A DNA stretch of 64,000 nucleotides, from assembly GCA_946406115.1 (NCBI GenBank), contig OX291550.1:20374722-20438721 (forward strand). The letters run 5' to 3'. Origin of the DNA: Apoda limacodes. Its lineage: Eukaryota; Arthropoda; Insecta; Lepidoptera; Limacodidae. Under the pieces are notes generated by a model. The model was not told the origin of the DNA and did not search any database. It saw nothing but the letters and a program-made list of their open reading frames with translations. The position numbers were made by a program, and so were the translations under genes. This document shows positions 45,420-58,900 of the stretch, one piece after another; positions within the stretch are counted from its first letter, which is position 1; each line of letters starts with the position of its first letter.

Positions 45420-45545
45420 TCCGAGGCTCACTGGGTTGATCACCCGACAGCTGAATCACGGGACGTGGGTTCGTTATCCGCACAAGACAGAAATTTATGT
45501 GATGTATGATGAAACGAAACAGTCCGTCTATTACACACGCGCAAA
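45420..45545 (+). repeat. tRNA-derived SINE, partial
   Basis: 'ccgaggctcactgggttgat' then 'ggacgtgggttcgttatccg' has A- and B-box-like blocks, followed by 'acagaaatttatgtgatg' as in the SINE at 49660. The 3' part is missing. Confidence 0.55.
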
Positions 45546-45972
45546 CGGCGAACCGTGATCGACTGGTGCAATTGACGCTAATAACCGTGATTGACTGACA
45601 GAGTTTTAGGTATTGTTTTCTAAATCAATAGAGTTTTCTTTTACGCTCAACAAAATTAAAGCAAGGCAAACTTCGTAATAGATAAAATCTGTTACCATAA
45701 TCTAAGACATATTTAAAGGTGCGCGATAACTTCATGATTCTTCCCATGAACGCTGGCTCACTTCCGAGATTTTGTCTAGAAACTACTTTTCAGAGCAATG
45801 ACACAAATATGCAGTAGCCAAGTGGCAGCTGGATGGCTCGTGGTATTTGATTTGTCGCGTGTAAGCCGATGGAAACAGCGGTTGCCTGAAAGTGTGTGCG
45901 CTGTTTATTTAATGCAACCGGCGCCATGTACGCAAGCGAAGAAAAAATAAGTCCAGCAGCCGCTTGTTGAAA

Positions 45973-46060
45973 ATTGGCATGCTTGTTCTTTATCACATAC
46001 AGACACCGAAAACCAATTGCCTTTCAAGTGTCTATGTGATAAAGAACAAGCATGCCAAAT
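45973..46060. repeat. Inner hairpin, 31-bp stem
   Basis: 'attggcatgcttgttcttta' through 'cagacac' pairs with 'gtgtctatgtgataaagaac' through 'aagcatgccaaat'. The only defect is a 2-base bulge, and the loop is 21 bases. The near-perfect stem is younger or better preserved than the outer arms. Confidence 0.85.
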
Positions 46061-46089
46061 TGTAAGGGGCTGCCAAACAACTTTTTTTT

Positions 46090-46262
46090 CTTTTTAGGGT
46101 TCCGAATATTTAGTTATATAGTCACTTAAAATAAATAATTAAATTAAAAAAAATATTTGAGGGAGGCTCACATACAACAAATTTGATTTTTTTGCCGTTT
46201 TCATAGTTAATGGTACGGGACCCTCCGTGCGCGAGTCCGACTCGCACTTGGCCGATTTTTTT
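46090..46262 (-). repeat. Family C repeat, inverted, partial
   Basis: 'tttttagggttccgaat', 'tgccgttttcatagttaatg' and 'gtgcgcgagtccgactcgca' are the reverse complement of the family C element at 5440-5875. Confidence 0.7.
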
Positions 46263-46559
46263 TCTTCGCTCGCGTACACACACCAGAAGGCATTAAAACT
46301 TTGTTAAATAAACAGCGTACACACTTTTAGGCAGCCAACCCTTCCATCGGCTGCCTTGCAACAAATAATTTTTTTCACATCCCCACCTCATTTCGCCCCA
46401 GGTCAAGTTGGCTCAGTCCGGGTTGCACAGGGTAGTTCCACAACACTTCGGGAGATCAAATACTGCGAGTTATCCAGCTGCATCTTGGATACTACAACTA
46501 TGCGTCATTACTTTAACTGTACTAGGTATTAGATTTTTAAAGATTCGATCCAAGTCGGT

Positions 46560-46655
46560 TTCCTGCGATGTCTTTGTTGTTTCAAGCGTCATAGGCTACG
46601 ATGACTGCTTATCATCAAAAAGCTTGTTTTCTACCTTAGGGTTAAAATAAAAGTC
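46560..46655 (+). repeat. Jockey-type LINE 3'-end fragment, diverged
   Basis: 'ttcaagcgtcataggctacg' followed by 'atgactgcttatcatc' corresponds to the end of the LINE at 51410-54282 ('gcaagcgtccataggctacg', 'gtaaccgtttaccatc'). Confidence 0.5.
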
Positions 46656-46845
46656 GTTAAGATGGTAGTTGTAAAATCTACCTATATGTTGTTAACTTTG
46701 GAGAGTTCGGCATACAGTGTTACTTATAAAGAATTGCTGTGTTTTGGTTCTTATTGGCTGGTTTGTAGTGGAGTAAAAAGCAGCAAGGTAAGAGCTATGT
46801 GTCTAATAAGAAAAATTGTGTGAAAAAACCAATTGAGTTATAAAG

Positions 46846-46851
46846 TTTATT
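46846..46851 (-). terminator. Polyadenylation signal of the SLC13-like gene
   Basis: AATAAA on the - strand, 20 bases after the stop at 46871-46873. This implies a very short 3' UTR; longer isoforms cannot be excluded. Confidence 0.5.
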
Positions 46852-46870
46852 GTAAAAACAACAAGATAAT

Positions 46871-46996
46871 TCAATTTCCCACAGCCCACGTGGGATGTCC
46901 AATCTTCAAGTCAGGCCATATGACTGGGGCATAAAAGTATATGAATCCCCATGACAAAAGAATTGTTGTTATTGATGGGCCAATACCAGCAAAGAA
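46871..46996 (-). CDS. Indy: SLC13-like exon: C-terminal membrane segment and stop
   Basis: Acceptor TTATTACAG, phase 0. It encodes FFAGIGPSITTILLSWGF, APVIWPDLKIGHPTWAVGN and TGA. The last transmembrane helix and a short tail match the usual end of SLC13 proteins. Confidence 0.88.
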   Translation of the reverse strand, partial: FFAGIGPSITTILLSWGFIYFYAPVIWPDLKIGHPTWAVGN

Positions 46997-49900
46997 CTGT
47001 AATAAAAATTAGGACATTCAGTATCATGCAGTAATTGAGGTTAAAAGCGTGGCAGAAACTATTAGTTCACTATGAAAAATTAATAATCAAATCTAAAATC
47101 TAAAGCTATACGAAACTAATAAAAATAAAATTGTATTTTATTGTATAGTGACTAAAATTACATTGGAACTAATTGGTGTTTAATATTTTCAACCATCACC
47201 AACAATATTTTAATTTCATCCACAAATGTCAAAATTAAGTGGTTTACAAATACAACCGGGTAACATACATTACATAAGTCTGTTGATATATTACAAGTTT
47301 GACACAAACCCTCACTTTAAACTGCTTAGCTAAAGTGTTCAGTTTGTAATATTGAGCTGTGCATTGAAATTAAAAATTCTTCAAAACAAAAATTTTATTT
47401 GCATACCATTTGACCTGTAGTAACTTTTGCAGCACCCGATACAATAAGGTTCCCAGGAGTACCAACCGGTAAGCAAAAACAATAAGATGCAGAGTATCCA
47501 GTTGCAATTGTGTACCACAATGGGTTTTGCTCAATTTGTGATGCCTGGAACATAATTTTTTTTAACTCTATAACATAGACGCCAAATTTGCAGTAATTTA
47601 TTTATATATACTATATAGGGACAGAAGATTTGAATAATTATTAAATAATTAAATAAATATAAATAATTGTTTAAATAATTGTTTATTTAACTATTTATGG
47701 GTGGTATTCAAGCCGAGCAGCAACTGCAGCGGTTGATCCAATAATCTTATTGGTATTGTGTAGACCGGAAGTGGCAAAGGTATTAACACAACTTGCAACC
47801 CAAGCTAGAGCGGCTTCTATATGGTACCACAGTCAGACCATCTAGTCGGTTGCTAGTAATAGTTCTAAACATTTTAAATTTACATTAGGTTTTGGGTTAA
47901 GATAATGTAATTTTACATTATACAGTTTGTTAAAGTAGCAAAACCGTGGATTTCAGACTTAAAGTATTAATTTAAGTTTCACCAAGTTAAAAAACATACG
48001 TATTGTGGACATGTTTTAGTACCTACGAATATAGATGGCACTAGTTTTTAATCATCAAGATGACACCAGCGTGCCTATCGCGTTGCGTGCCTTTTCAAAA
48101 ACAGCTTGAAAAAAAATAATCTCGCAACGCGTCCGCTGCTTCATTTGTTCTTTTTCTTCATTTTATTTAAATTTAGAAACACAAAAACTAACACTAAACA
48201 CATTTGCTCTTTGGGCCTATTCCACGAAGCGCTCTACTCTGCTGCTCACGGCTACAAATCCCACTATTTAATCAGTGTTCCATTTAAAAAATCTTTTGAA
48301 GTCTCAAATAGTCAATAGTCAGTGTCATTCCTGACGGGTCAACTAGTTGAGCCTCCCCCAAACGCTTGAAATTCCCTCAGAAATTATCAGCCTAATTCAT
48401 ACCCACTCTTAGGGCACGGCCTACCTTCACCGAGGGTCCTAGTCCTTGCACGGGCCCAGTGCCATTGTGGACTTCACATTCGCCTTTCTCATTTTTTTTT
48501 ATGTTTATAGGTTTCCTCAGGATGTTTTTCTTCAATGACCGAACGTCACCAATTAAAGAACGAGAGAAACCTTGCACCCTGTGATGTCCCCTACCTACTA
48601 TAGATATACGGGGGTGCATTGAGGGCAGCTCGTCAGATTAGTAAATATATTTCGATCCTCAGAAAAACTAGAGTGCGTCAGATTAAAACAAGATAAGTTG
48701 AGTACATGTATGTTAAGTGTATATTTCAATAATCTCACAATTTGAGCGAGACTAACTTTTTTTCGTTTTAGAACCTAATCTTTACAATCTAAATGGTCCC
48801 TGTGACGCTTTAGTAACTGCAAATTTAGCATCCCGGGCACCCATACTATCAATTAAAAGTTTACTTGTTTCAATATTTTTGAAATTACTTACCAATTCTA
48901 ATCCAATAGGGGTGACTATGTTACAGATTGCGACGTTGGATGCAAAATTGGTCAAGAATACGGTACAAATTATAAGAATGAGTATGATGACGTAGTTTGG
49001 AAGGGGTTTTAGTTTAATAAGGAGCTTTCCTAGTTCACCATTGAGATTGGAATATTCCGGTTTTCCACCATCAGACAATGCAACACCACCTCCTAAAAAA
49101 TTGAAAGTTTCAGTTTAGTGAAATTATTTAAGAGACCCACCAAGTGTGAGTCGCACTTGCGCACTGTGGGTTCCGTACCACTGCACAACACTCAGTATTA
49201 TACCTAATCTGCCTTTTTTCGTAAACTGTAGGGAAGCGCACGGTATATGTTTTTATAAGTACATGAATTGTCATCAAAACTAGTACAGTTAAAATATTTG
49301 TAATTATTTTTCTTGTTCTAGTTTGGGGGTGTACCTAGAATCACCGAGTTTCAAACTTGTATATAAAGGCAACAGCAGACACAATACTGGTGTGCAAAAA
49401 TAAAAAGGTGCGATTTGTTTGACGGAATACCACTGTTGAATGTTAGATGTTATGGGCAACGTATGCCTAAAATAATCACTCACCATCCCTTCCCAGTCCC
49501 ATAAGTGTCCCAGTGATAATTTACTCAATGTGGGTTTGTATCTAGCCACTGGTAACCACCTTGTGGGGATAAGAACTGTGAAGTTATACAAGTACAGACA
49601 TGAACAGTAGCATTGTCAAATTACATAAATACCACAGGTCCCGCAGACAGACAAACTTTTGACTCCTTCGCAGCCAAGTTGGTAGTGTGGCCGACTGTTG
49701 TGCAGAGGGTATGGGTTCGGTTCCCGCACTGGACAAATTTATGTGATAAACATTTGTGTTTGTTTTGAGTCTGGGTGTTTTTATGTATATGTATGTATTA
49801 ACAAAAAAAAAGTAGTATATATGTATTTGTATCCGTTATTTGGTACCCATAACACAAGCTCTGCTTACTTTGGGGCCAGACGGCGCTGTGTGTAATGTCC

Positions 49901-52900
49901 AAAAATATTTATTTATAAACAGCTTTTGCGTATGTACGGAACCCTCAAAATAAGAATATTCATAGTAATAACCTAGAAGAAACATGAAACTGTATGGCAT
50001 CTTTGAATTTAATAGCGGCCAGTCCAACACTTGCGGTGTAGGCTTTGTAGGCATATCTTTCTTATCTGAAATGACATACAGTTTTTATTTTTGATTATTT
50101 AAAGTTGTTAGTCGAGCTTTTGCATTGGAGATATCGAATGTATATTATATTGTATACAAATTACAAAAGATCATATTATTAGATTTAACTCAGAGGTGAG
50201 TAGCAACAAGGTGAAACCTATGTCACTATTCCTTATTCCGTGGTCATGGGCAGCCAGTTTGATTTTTTTTTATTACTATTTGTCAAATAATAAATGGAAT
50301 AACTTGCATTGGCCGTATAACTGTATAAATTTCTAACGTAGGTTGCCTGACATTTAGTTTATGATAAATATCACTATTCTAGGATTCGATTGATCGAATG
50401 TGTTAACCCATTCATTGCGGCATGCGCCGAACGGTGTCTTTTTTGTTCCTTGGAAAATGCGGTAGACGCTAATCGGTGACAAATAATAAGGGTTTATAAA
50501 TTCAGCCACAATTACTTTTTTAAAGAATTTCCTTTAGATAAAGGGTTATACTAGCAATACCAACGAAATACTGTTCATAGTTTCGTAAAATTCCCCTTTT
50601 TGAAAATTAGAGAAATTTTAAAAAATTGCGCAGGACGCCAATTGGTGTGTGTGTTCTACCGCTTGTACAATAAGCTGTGTTCTGAGGAATTGTTCGAAAT
50701 GATGCCCACGGCATTTTTACCATCGTACCGCTCGCCATCGGCAGGGAATTTATTCTCACACCTTAGAACCGAACTGGATGCGTACTTCTCGCGAACGCTT
50801 GGGTTGTAGAACGAGCAAGGTTGCCAAGGTTTTCTCTAAGGACTACAGTATGGGGTTCTTCAAGAATGAGGTTATTAGATTTTTGGAGGGTCGGCAACGC
50901 GCAAGTAATGCCCCAGGTGTTGCAAGCGTCCATAGGCTGCGGTGACCGCTTACCATCAGGCGGATCGTAAGTTTTATTTATGCGTTGACCAGATTCTAAT
51001 AATAACACCTTATAACGCCAAATATTAAAATTAGTGGTGTTAACTGATTTATTCCATACGAGGGTCATACCAAAAGATATTAAATAAATTTTACATACAT
51101 ATTTCTTTGACACTGGTAAGTGTACACCATAGTGAAAGCTGGTAATTTCTTATTATTTTGAATTCGAAACACTTATTATATAATTTTTTTAAACGCATTT
51201 CTTCTGAGATAATTGCCTTTATTGTAAATAGCACTACTAGCCGCACTGATGATTGAATGATTTAAGAGCGGTAGGGCACTGCAAGTACTGCAGTAAAGCG
51301 GGGCATAGCGAGTACTTGCTCGAATGAGCGGCCCGAACTGGGGAAGTACCGCCACCTTACAGAAAACCGCGGCCACAATAACACTAACATTGAGTAGTGC
51401 TGTGTTCCTGGCGGTGAGTAAGGTTGCCAGAGCTCTCTTTGAGGATTCGCTGCGCGGACAGCGGAGGACCGGCGGTGCTTATCGCTGTCATTGCTCGGCG
51501 TAGACGCGGCGTGCTGGTTCGGCGGTCAGGGAGACCTGATGAAACGGCTGACCGCTGGCCGCCCGCAGGTTATTCCCGAACCCAGGGATCACTTAATCGC
51601 CGCCTTGGGTGGCTGATCCGCCACCCTGTGTAAAGTCTCTGAAGTGGTAGTCGTGCCGGAGAAGGTAAACGAAGTGGACCCGGCTACTACAACAGAAGGG
51701 GATCAGGGGCCCTTCCGCCCGCCGTGCCAGCAACCGTATCATCTGTTCGTTTATCATTTTTTGAGTCGTGCTGGTGTACATACATATGTTCGTCCGGGAG
51801 AATATCTACTGTCGCCGACTTCATAGCCTTGAAGACAGGGACCTGTCGATATTGTGGGTGCGCGTAGATCACGGCGGCCACACTCGTATCTATGCGTGCC
51901 TTTACAGGTCTCATAGCGATGACACGGACGTAACTCGACTCTTCACGCACCTGAGTTTGACGACTGACAAAGTTCTAGAGCAATATCCCACAGCAGAACT
52001 AGTTATTTTGGGAGACTTTAACGCCCACCATCGTGAGTGGCTCAGTTCTCGAACCAATAACTATGCAGGGATATCTGCTCATGAATTTGCTCTGACCTAT
52101 GGATTCTCTCAGCTGGTACTTTCTCCAACGAGAATACCCGATAAAGAGGACCATACGAGCTCCTTACTGGACCTTCTGCTGACTACACGTCCGGACGGAT
52201 ACTCCGTATCAGTGGATGCGCCTCTTGGCTCCTCGGACCACTGTCTCGTTCGGACTCAAATGTCATGCACACAACCCGATCCTTCTGGGCCAACTAATTG
52301 GCGTCGTGTGTGGCACTATAAGTTGGTAGACTGGGACGGATTGCGAGAATTTTATGCATCGTACCCGTGGAGGCAGCTCTGCTTTAGCTCAGATGATCCT
52401 GACGTCTGCGCAGCCGCAGTCACTGAGACAATACTCGCTGGTATGGAATGTTTTATTCCTAACCTGCGAGTAGCTGCTGGCGTCAAAAAACGACCGTGGT
52501 TTAATAGGTATTGCAGAGAAGCTAAAATTCTTAAGCAAACTGCGTATGAGGCTTGGACCACGGCTCGTAATAATAAGGATCCGAATATTTCTGAGTTAAA
52601 CACAAATTAAATGCTGCCTCGAGGTTCAGTAAGAAAGCAACTGCCAGAGCAAAATTCCAATTCATCGGCAAAATAGGTGGCCGACTTGCGAGCTATCCTT
52701 CTGGGAGTCGTGCTTTCTCGTCGCTTGCTAAAGCTGCCGAGGGGAACTTCTGCCAGTCGTCGTTACCACCACTGCGAAAGACCGATGGTGACTTGGCCCA
52801 TAGTGCAAAAGAGAATGCCGATCTATTGGGCAGTCTCTTTGCCTCCAACTCGAATATGAACGACGAAGGCGCTGTACCACTTACTATACCGTGGTGCTGT

Positions 52901-55900
52901 AAGATCTCCACAACACAGCGGGAGTTTTGACGGGCGTTGTTTTCCCTAGACGTTCATAAGTCGAGTGGGCCAGACGGTATACCAGCAGTGGTGCTTAAGC
53001 AGTGTGCTCCTGAGTTATGTCCTGTACTCACGCGCCTCAATATGGCTTTCGCCACGGTCGCTCGACTGGTGACCTTCTAGTGTATCTCACACACCGATGG
53101 GCACTAGCCATTGAGAGTCAGGGGGAGGCATTGGCATGTAGCCTGGACATAGCGAAGGCGTTCGATCGGGTCTGGCACCGGGGTCTTCTATCGAAGTTGC
53201 CATCTTACGAAGTGCCCGAGGGTTTGTGGCTAGCTTTTTGTCCGGCAGACGCATACGAGCCGTAGTTGACGTTAGTTGCTCTGATAGCATGGACATTAAT
53301 GCTGGTGTCCCCGCAAGGCTCTGTGCTGTCTCCTACGCTGTTTCTACTGCACATCAATGATATGTTGGAGATCAACAACATACATTGCTATGCAGATGAC
53401 AGTACTTGAGACGCTTATTACACGGGCCGTGCAAGCATCCCTCGTTCTGTTATGGAGGAAAAACGTGAAGAACTTGTGTCTGAAATCGAGATCGGTCTGT
53501 CCAAGGTCTTCCAAGGGAAAACTTGGTCCGATTCAACCCTTCAAAGACACAAGTCTGCGCGTTCACCGCTAAGAAAACCCCATTCACAGTAGTCCCACAA
53601 TTCTTCTTCTTGGTGTTCACATCTCCAGCGATGTTCAGTTCCGAGATCACTTGCTAGACAAGGTGAAGCTGGCGTCCAAAAAACTTGGTGTACTCAACAG
53701 AGCGAAGCAGTACTTCACGTCGAGGCAAAGGTTGCTGCTTTCGCAAGTCCGGCCCCATATGGAGTACTGCTGCCATCTCTGGGCGGGTGCACCCGGATAC
53801 CAGCTTGGCCCTTTTGACTCGGTTCAACGACGGGCTGTGAGAATTGTCGACGATCCCAAACTCACTTGCGGTATCGAGCCCCTAAGTCTGAGGAAAGACT
53901 TTGCCTCCCTGTTCTACCGCTTGTACAATGGAATTGTTCGAATCGATGCCCACGGCTACTTTCTACCATCGCACCGCTCGCCATTGGCAGGGAATTCATT
54001 CTCACACTTTAGAACCGAAATGTACGCGTACAGTGCGGTTTCAGAGAAACTTCCTCCCGCGAACGCTAAGGTTGTTGAATGAGCTTCCTGCCAAGGTTTT
54101 CTCTAAGGACTACAGTATGGGGTTCTTCAAAAAAGAAGTTATTAGATTTCTGAAGGGTCGGCAACGTGCGAATGATGCCCTTGGTGTTGCAAGCGTCCAT
54201 AGGCTACGGTAACCGTTTACCATCAGGCGGACCGTAGGCTTGTTTGCCACCTTAGTGGAATAAAAAAAAAAAAAAAAAAAAACTACTGGTAATGCTGTTT
54301 ACGAAAGGACTGGTAGTGCTATTTACAATGATGTTCAAATCTGTCAAAGTAGGTACAATCTTAAACAAAAATACAAAAAACAATGGGACAACATTGGTGG
54401 ATCCACGAGTCAGAAATAATTTAAATAGACATATTAGTAATCGGTTGTTAGAAAAAATAGTAACTAAGTTTTCAAAGATGGTTATGTTGAGTAGGCTGCG
54501 GACGGACGGACGGACGGACGGCTGGACATGGCGAAACTATAAGGTTAGTTGTTCTTTTGGAGTTTAAATAAAATTGTAGTCGCCTAGACCACGCTTCTGT
54601 CGACAGTGATACTATATAGTGATCTAAGTACATATCTAATGATTTGCTAAACCAATTACCTAAAAAAATGCCAAAGATTAAAAACACTTGCAATTATATT
54701 AAAAATTTAGAAATTCTTCTCAATTTAAAAAATCTATAAAATTAGGGGGGGACCCTTTGTTGCAGAAAACATAAATAACTTAATTGATTTCCTTTATTTG
54801 CTGTTTTCAGCTATCATTTTTATCTACACACTCTGTTTTATTAGGTTCTATCAACTTTTCACTTAAAGTTTACTTTTAAACATTTCAAATCAAAAACAAA
54901 ATCGTTTCTTTTCTTTTGCCAGTTGCAACCAAACTGTAAAGTTTGGTAATATAACGCCTAACGGTGCAGAAAACGCCGATCGGCGTCTAAAATTTTCATC
55001 CGAATTTTATTTTTACCTATTAGACGCTGATCGGTGCTATCTTCGTAAGGCGGACCGCGTCTTGCAAGCAATCGTACTTTTAAGTACCACAATTAAGGGG
55101 TTAAGAAGGGGTCGTTCAATCAACCTGAAAACCTGATCGAAATTTCATTTATTTTATCGCCAAATTACGGTTTTCTTAAAAATGGAGTATAAAATTTGTA
55201 CCTATTATATGCATAAGATTTTTACTTACATTTTGTAAAAAAATTTTTGCAAGTCGACATGTTTGATGGGAACAGAAACATCAAAAATGCAACAAATATG
55301 GCAGCTGCAGAGTCGCGTATGCTGCAAAATTAATACATAAACAAGTTAAATCGTAAAAGGTTAATATTACAATACGTTCTGACGTGTCCATATCGTCAAG
55401 ATCCACTAAGGAAAATATTTTAAGAACTTGTGCTTGCTGCGTAATACATGAAAAACTTTAATCGGATGACAACGTAGAAAATAAATCTGACCAAAGCTCC
55501 TCCGTACGAACTTCTTAACATTTTCCTCATCACCCTTATATGTCCCCACTGTTGTGTCACGACCTACCCTAACAGAGAGGATTTGAGCCATTGTCCCGGG
55601 TTCAGTGCAGATTGTGAACCAGGTTGCCATATGATGTTTTTCTTTACCGAAAGCCAGTGGTGTGAATAATCGACTTGAACTTCTGCCTCACAGGACACAA
55701 GGTGAAATAGAAACTCCTAAAAAAATATTCGTCTGGTCAGTAGGTACTGCACCGTTGTAATGTCATGGTCAAAATTTAATTTCTTTACTACGTTAACTTA
55801 ATTAATTTACCTCATATCAGTATTATTATTTAGAATAATTACCAACGTTTGTTTGTTTTTTTCTGTTTATTAATTATTTATTGCATAAATTATAGGTATT

Positions 55901-58900
55901 ATATTAAGAACGTAGGCTTTAACACAGAGTATAATACTACTAGCATTTGCCCGAGGCTCCGCCCGCCCTTAATTCGGTTATCGGTATAGGATTTAGGTGG
56001 CGCCTTGTCTCCACTCATAGTTGCTATTTTCAATAACTATTTTTCTCAAGCTGTCCTCTCTACCACTTTTATGCAGACAATCTCCAAATTTACACACGTG
56101 CCCCAATCGATGATATAAATAACGATATTTAATAGCAAGTATCAGTATAATCAAGAATAGGCAGAAGTAAAGATTGTGTGAGCGCAACTTTTGTGGGCAT
56201 AGGTAACTGATTACACACCGTCTCATTGACCGTATGGAGGCGAACATGTAACGACTGACCTCTTTTATTTATGGAATCCATAAAAGTGTACTGTCAATAA
56301 GAATTCCTAGATTTTAAGCCAAATTAAGTATGGAATATTAATAAAATAATGCTGATTATAACCTATAGAGCACATTTTATGGCCTTGGATTAAACCCCAT
56401 TAAGTCTTAAGCTATCACGAACAGATTTCACGACTTAATTAGGATTTAATACTACCTGTTGAACTTAATTCAGTTAATATTCCATACTTAATTCGGCTTA
56501 AAATCTAGGAATTCTTATTGACAGTACACTTCTATGAATTCCATAAATAAAAAAGGTCAGTCGTTACATGTTCGCCTCCATAGGGTCAATGAGACGGTGT
56601 GTAATCAGTTACCTATGCCCACAAAAGTTGTAAATCTTTACTTCTTCCTATTTTTGATTATGCTGATACTTGCTATATCAATCTCACCGAGGAGCAATTA
56701 AATAAACTTGAGCGACTCTAAAATATCTCTAATTTTTGATGTGAAACATCTATAGGCGCGGGTAATCAGGATTTTACAACGGTGCAGCGTGGCGATGCAT
56801 GCCGAGGCAACCCGTCGCCACGCTATATATACAGTCTACATGTAGTAAATTATCGTTTTTATGTTATTTACTGCAAGGTTGACCTTTTATAATATTTCCT
56901 CACAGAAAATAAAAAAATACTTACAACTTTTTTTCCTTTACTTCACACAATTTGACTATTAAATCTGCCCATCCCTGGAATATTTGTGGTGATCGGCTGA
57001 AGAACATAGCTATGCCGAGGCTGAATAACAGTGCTACATTCTGAAAAGCAAACATCAAAATTTAATCGGCTAAAAAACCTTAAAAAGCGTATTTTTAGGA
57101 TTGCGTACACCTCAATGCATTTTATTGCCGCTGTGTATTTACTTTCGATCATGATTGGATTAAATCATTAAATCACCATCCAATTACTGACCAAGCCCGT
57201 TACTAAACATTAAACATCGTTTCCTTCAAATAAATGTGTTACTGTTTCTCTTAATAATAGCTAATTGGCCTGGTAATGGTAATTTAAGATGGTAATGGCT
57301 CAGACCCGTCTCAAACTTGGCAGGTTTTTATTATTTGTTGTTACACTTTGCAGTTCTCACTATTATTAACTGGTAGTTTAAAGTTTGTATGTAGGTATAA
57401 GTGTTTTTTCAATAGAGCATAAACAACAAAAATCGGCCAAGTGCGAGTCGGACTACCGCTCGAAGGGTTCCGTACCATTATCTATAAAAATGGCAAAAAA
57501 ATCACGTTTGTTGTATGGGAGACCCCTTAAATATTTTTTTTATTTTAGTTTAATTATTTATTTTTTAAAGTGACTATATAACTAAATATTCTCTGAATAT
57601 TCTAAGCGTCAGCTGATTTCACTTAGTTATTAGAGTTCTTAAACTTAGTTAATTAGTTTTTTACTATTTTTTTATATTCCGTTTTATTTTATTTTGTTTT
57701 TAATTTACTTTTACACTAATATTATAAAAAGGAAAGATTTGTATTTTCGTATTTTGGATTTTTTTGTAACGAATAAACTCAAAAACTACTGGACCGATAG
57801 ATGATAGAACAACAAAATGTTCTACAATATTAAAGAACATATCAATATCTACAAAATACTTCGCGATACCAAACGTCCAACAGTTGTACTACTTTTTTTA
57901 CATTTAAAGAGTTCAAAGAAATGCCGACCAAAATTAGACCATGCTTTGCATACCTTTGTTAATACAAAGGAATCGTTTAGTATTCATGAATGTTTCAATA
58001 CCTGTAGATTACTTTGCGAATAACTCAAGACGGTCATTCCATTCAAAAGATATTACGAATTTAAAAATGTCAATGTAAACAAAATACTACTAGAAAACCG
58101 CGACGCGCTATAATCGGCTTCATCGCGTGGTCGGCTCCCTGCTCTCTTAAATATTTGACTTTTATTTGAAAAAAGTTTCGCGAATAAAATAGGTTTATGG
58201 ATAGAACTATAAATTTTAATTTGAAAAAATGAACTACATATGTCAAGAATAATGATAAATCATTACTCTACGTTTATCCCAAACTGTTTAAAAAATAAAG
58301 CCCACCTGTGTGAAGCCAGTATGGGCCGCTAGTAATATTAATAGTAGTTAAACAGAATAACAACTTTTTGATGTAGATTAAGAAATCACACTTTTAACCA
58401 TTGATTTACGTCCCGAAATTTCACTTATATTGACATTAGGTGACATTTGTATACAAATACAATATCTGTAACTCGTTGTGAGAAGTGGTTACGCACATCC
58501 AAACACTATTTATTTATAACCTCCTTCCTTACAACACTCCCCAAAACGTAAAAAAAGTTGATGGAATTGAATGACCAGAATAAATGTTACTTTTTAAAAG
58601 CTATAATACAATCGGGTCAAAACCTAGCGGCTATTATGATTGCATCAAGGAATAGTATGCAATAACTGCAATTACAGTTAAGGCCATGCCTAACCTTCTA
58701 TAGGCCACTAGAACCACAAACTATTGAGTCTATATGGTAGCACGATTATGGCCACTTTACTTAAGCTTTACAAAGTCCAATTGTAGGAGGAAAGAATCGA
58801 GAATTCAGTTTTCTTGACCTTAACGAAAATGACAGGTCGCTAAGCCCCACCACATTTCCTAACCTAATAATATATTAACTATGAAACTTTTTGTTGCTTT

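Larger units (their letters stand above)
45850..46370. mobile_element. Fold-back element with nested repeat
   Basis: The outer left arm (about 45861-45952: 'cgatggaaacagcggttgcc', 'gtgtgtgcgctgtttattta', 'acgcaagcgaagaaaa') is inverted at 46262-46352 ('tcttcgctcgcgtacaca', 'taaataaacagcgtacacac', 'ggcagccaacccttccatcg'). Between them sit an inner hairpin (45973-46060) and an inverted family C repeat (46090-46262). I infer a fold-back transposon later split by another element. Confidence 0.65.
51410..54282 (+). mobile_element. Jockey-superfamily LINE with endonuclease, RT and poly-A tail
   Basis: GC-rich relative to its surroundings. From 51768 a 280-codon frame gives an APE endonuclease (YACLYRSHSDD, LVILGDFNAHHREW, LLDLLLTT, PLGSSDHCLV). 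RT follows in broken frames: YGFRHGRSTGDLLVYLTHRW, ACSLDIAKAFDRVWHRGLLS, AGVPQGSVLSPTLF-like codons at about 53300 and YADDST with a stop at 53407. The C-terminal part (KLASKKLGVLNRAKQYF, LWAGAPGYQ, VFSKDYSMGFFKK) ends at 54212. The 3' UTR and 21 A residues at 54262-54282 mark the end. It lies antisense inside the SLC13-like intron 50066-55229. It has stops and frameshifts, so it is inactive. Confidence 0.88.

Noticed and set aside
48782..48892. Continuation of the SLC13-like frame (NFKNIETSKLL...) beyond GLEL
   Set aside because: A strong GTAAGT donor sits at 48892 and the next exon continues the conserved protein in phase 0. The extra residues have no family counterpart.
55993..56247. 84-codon - strand frame with a hydrophobic stretch
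   Set aside because: Lies in the left arm of the hairpin and the antisense of a LINE fragment; no family.
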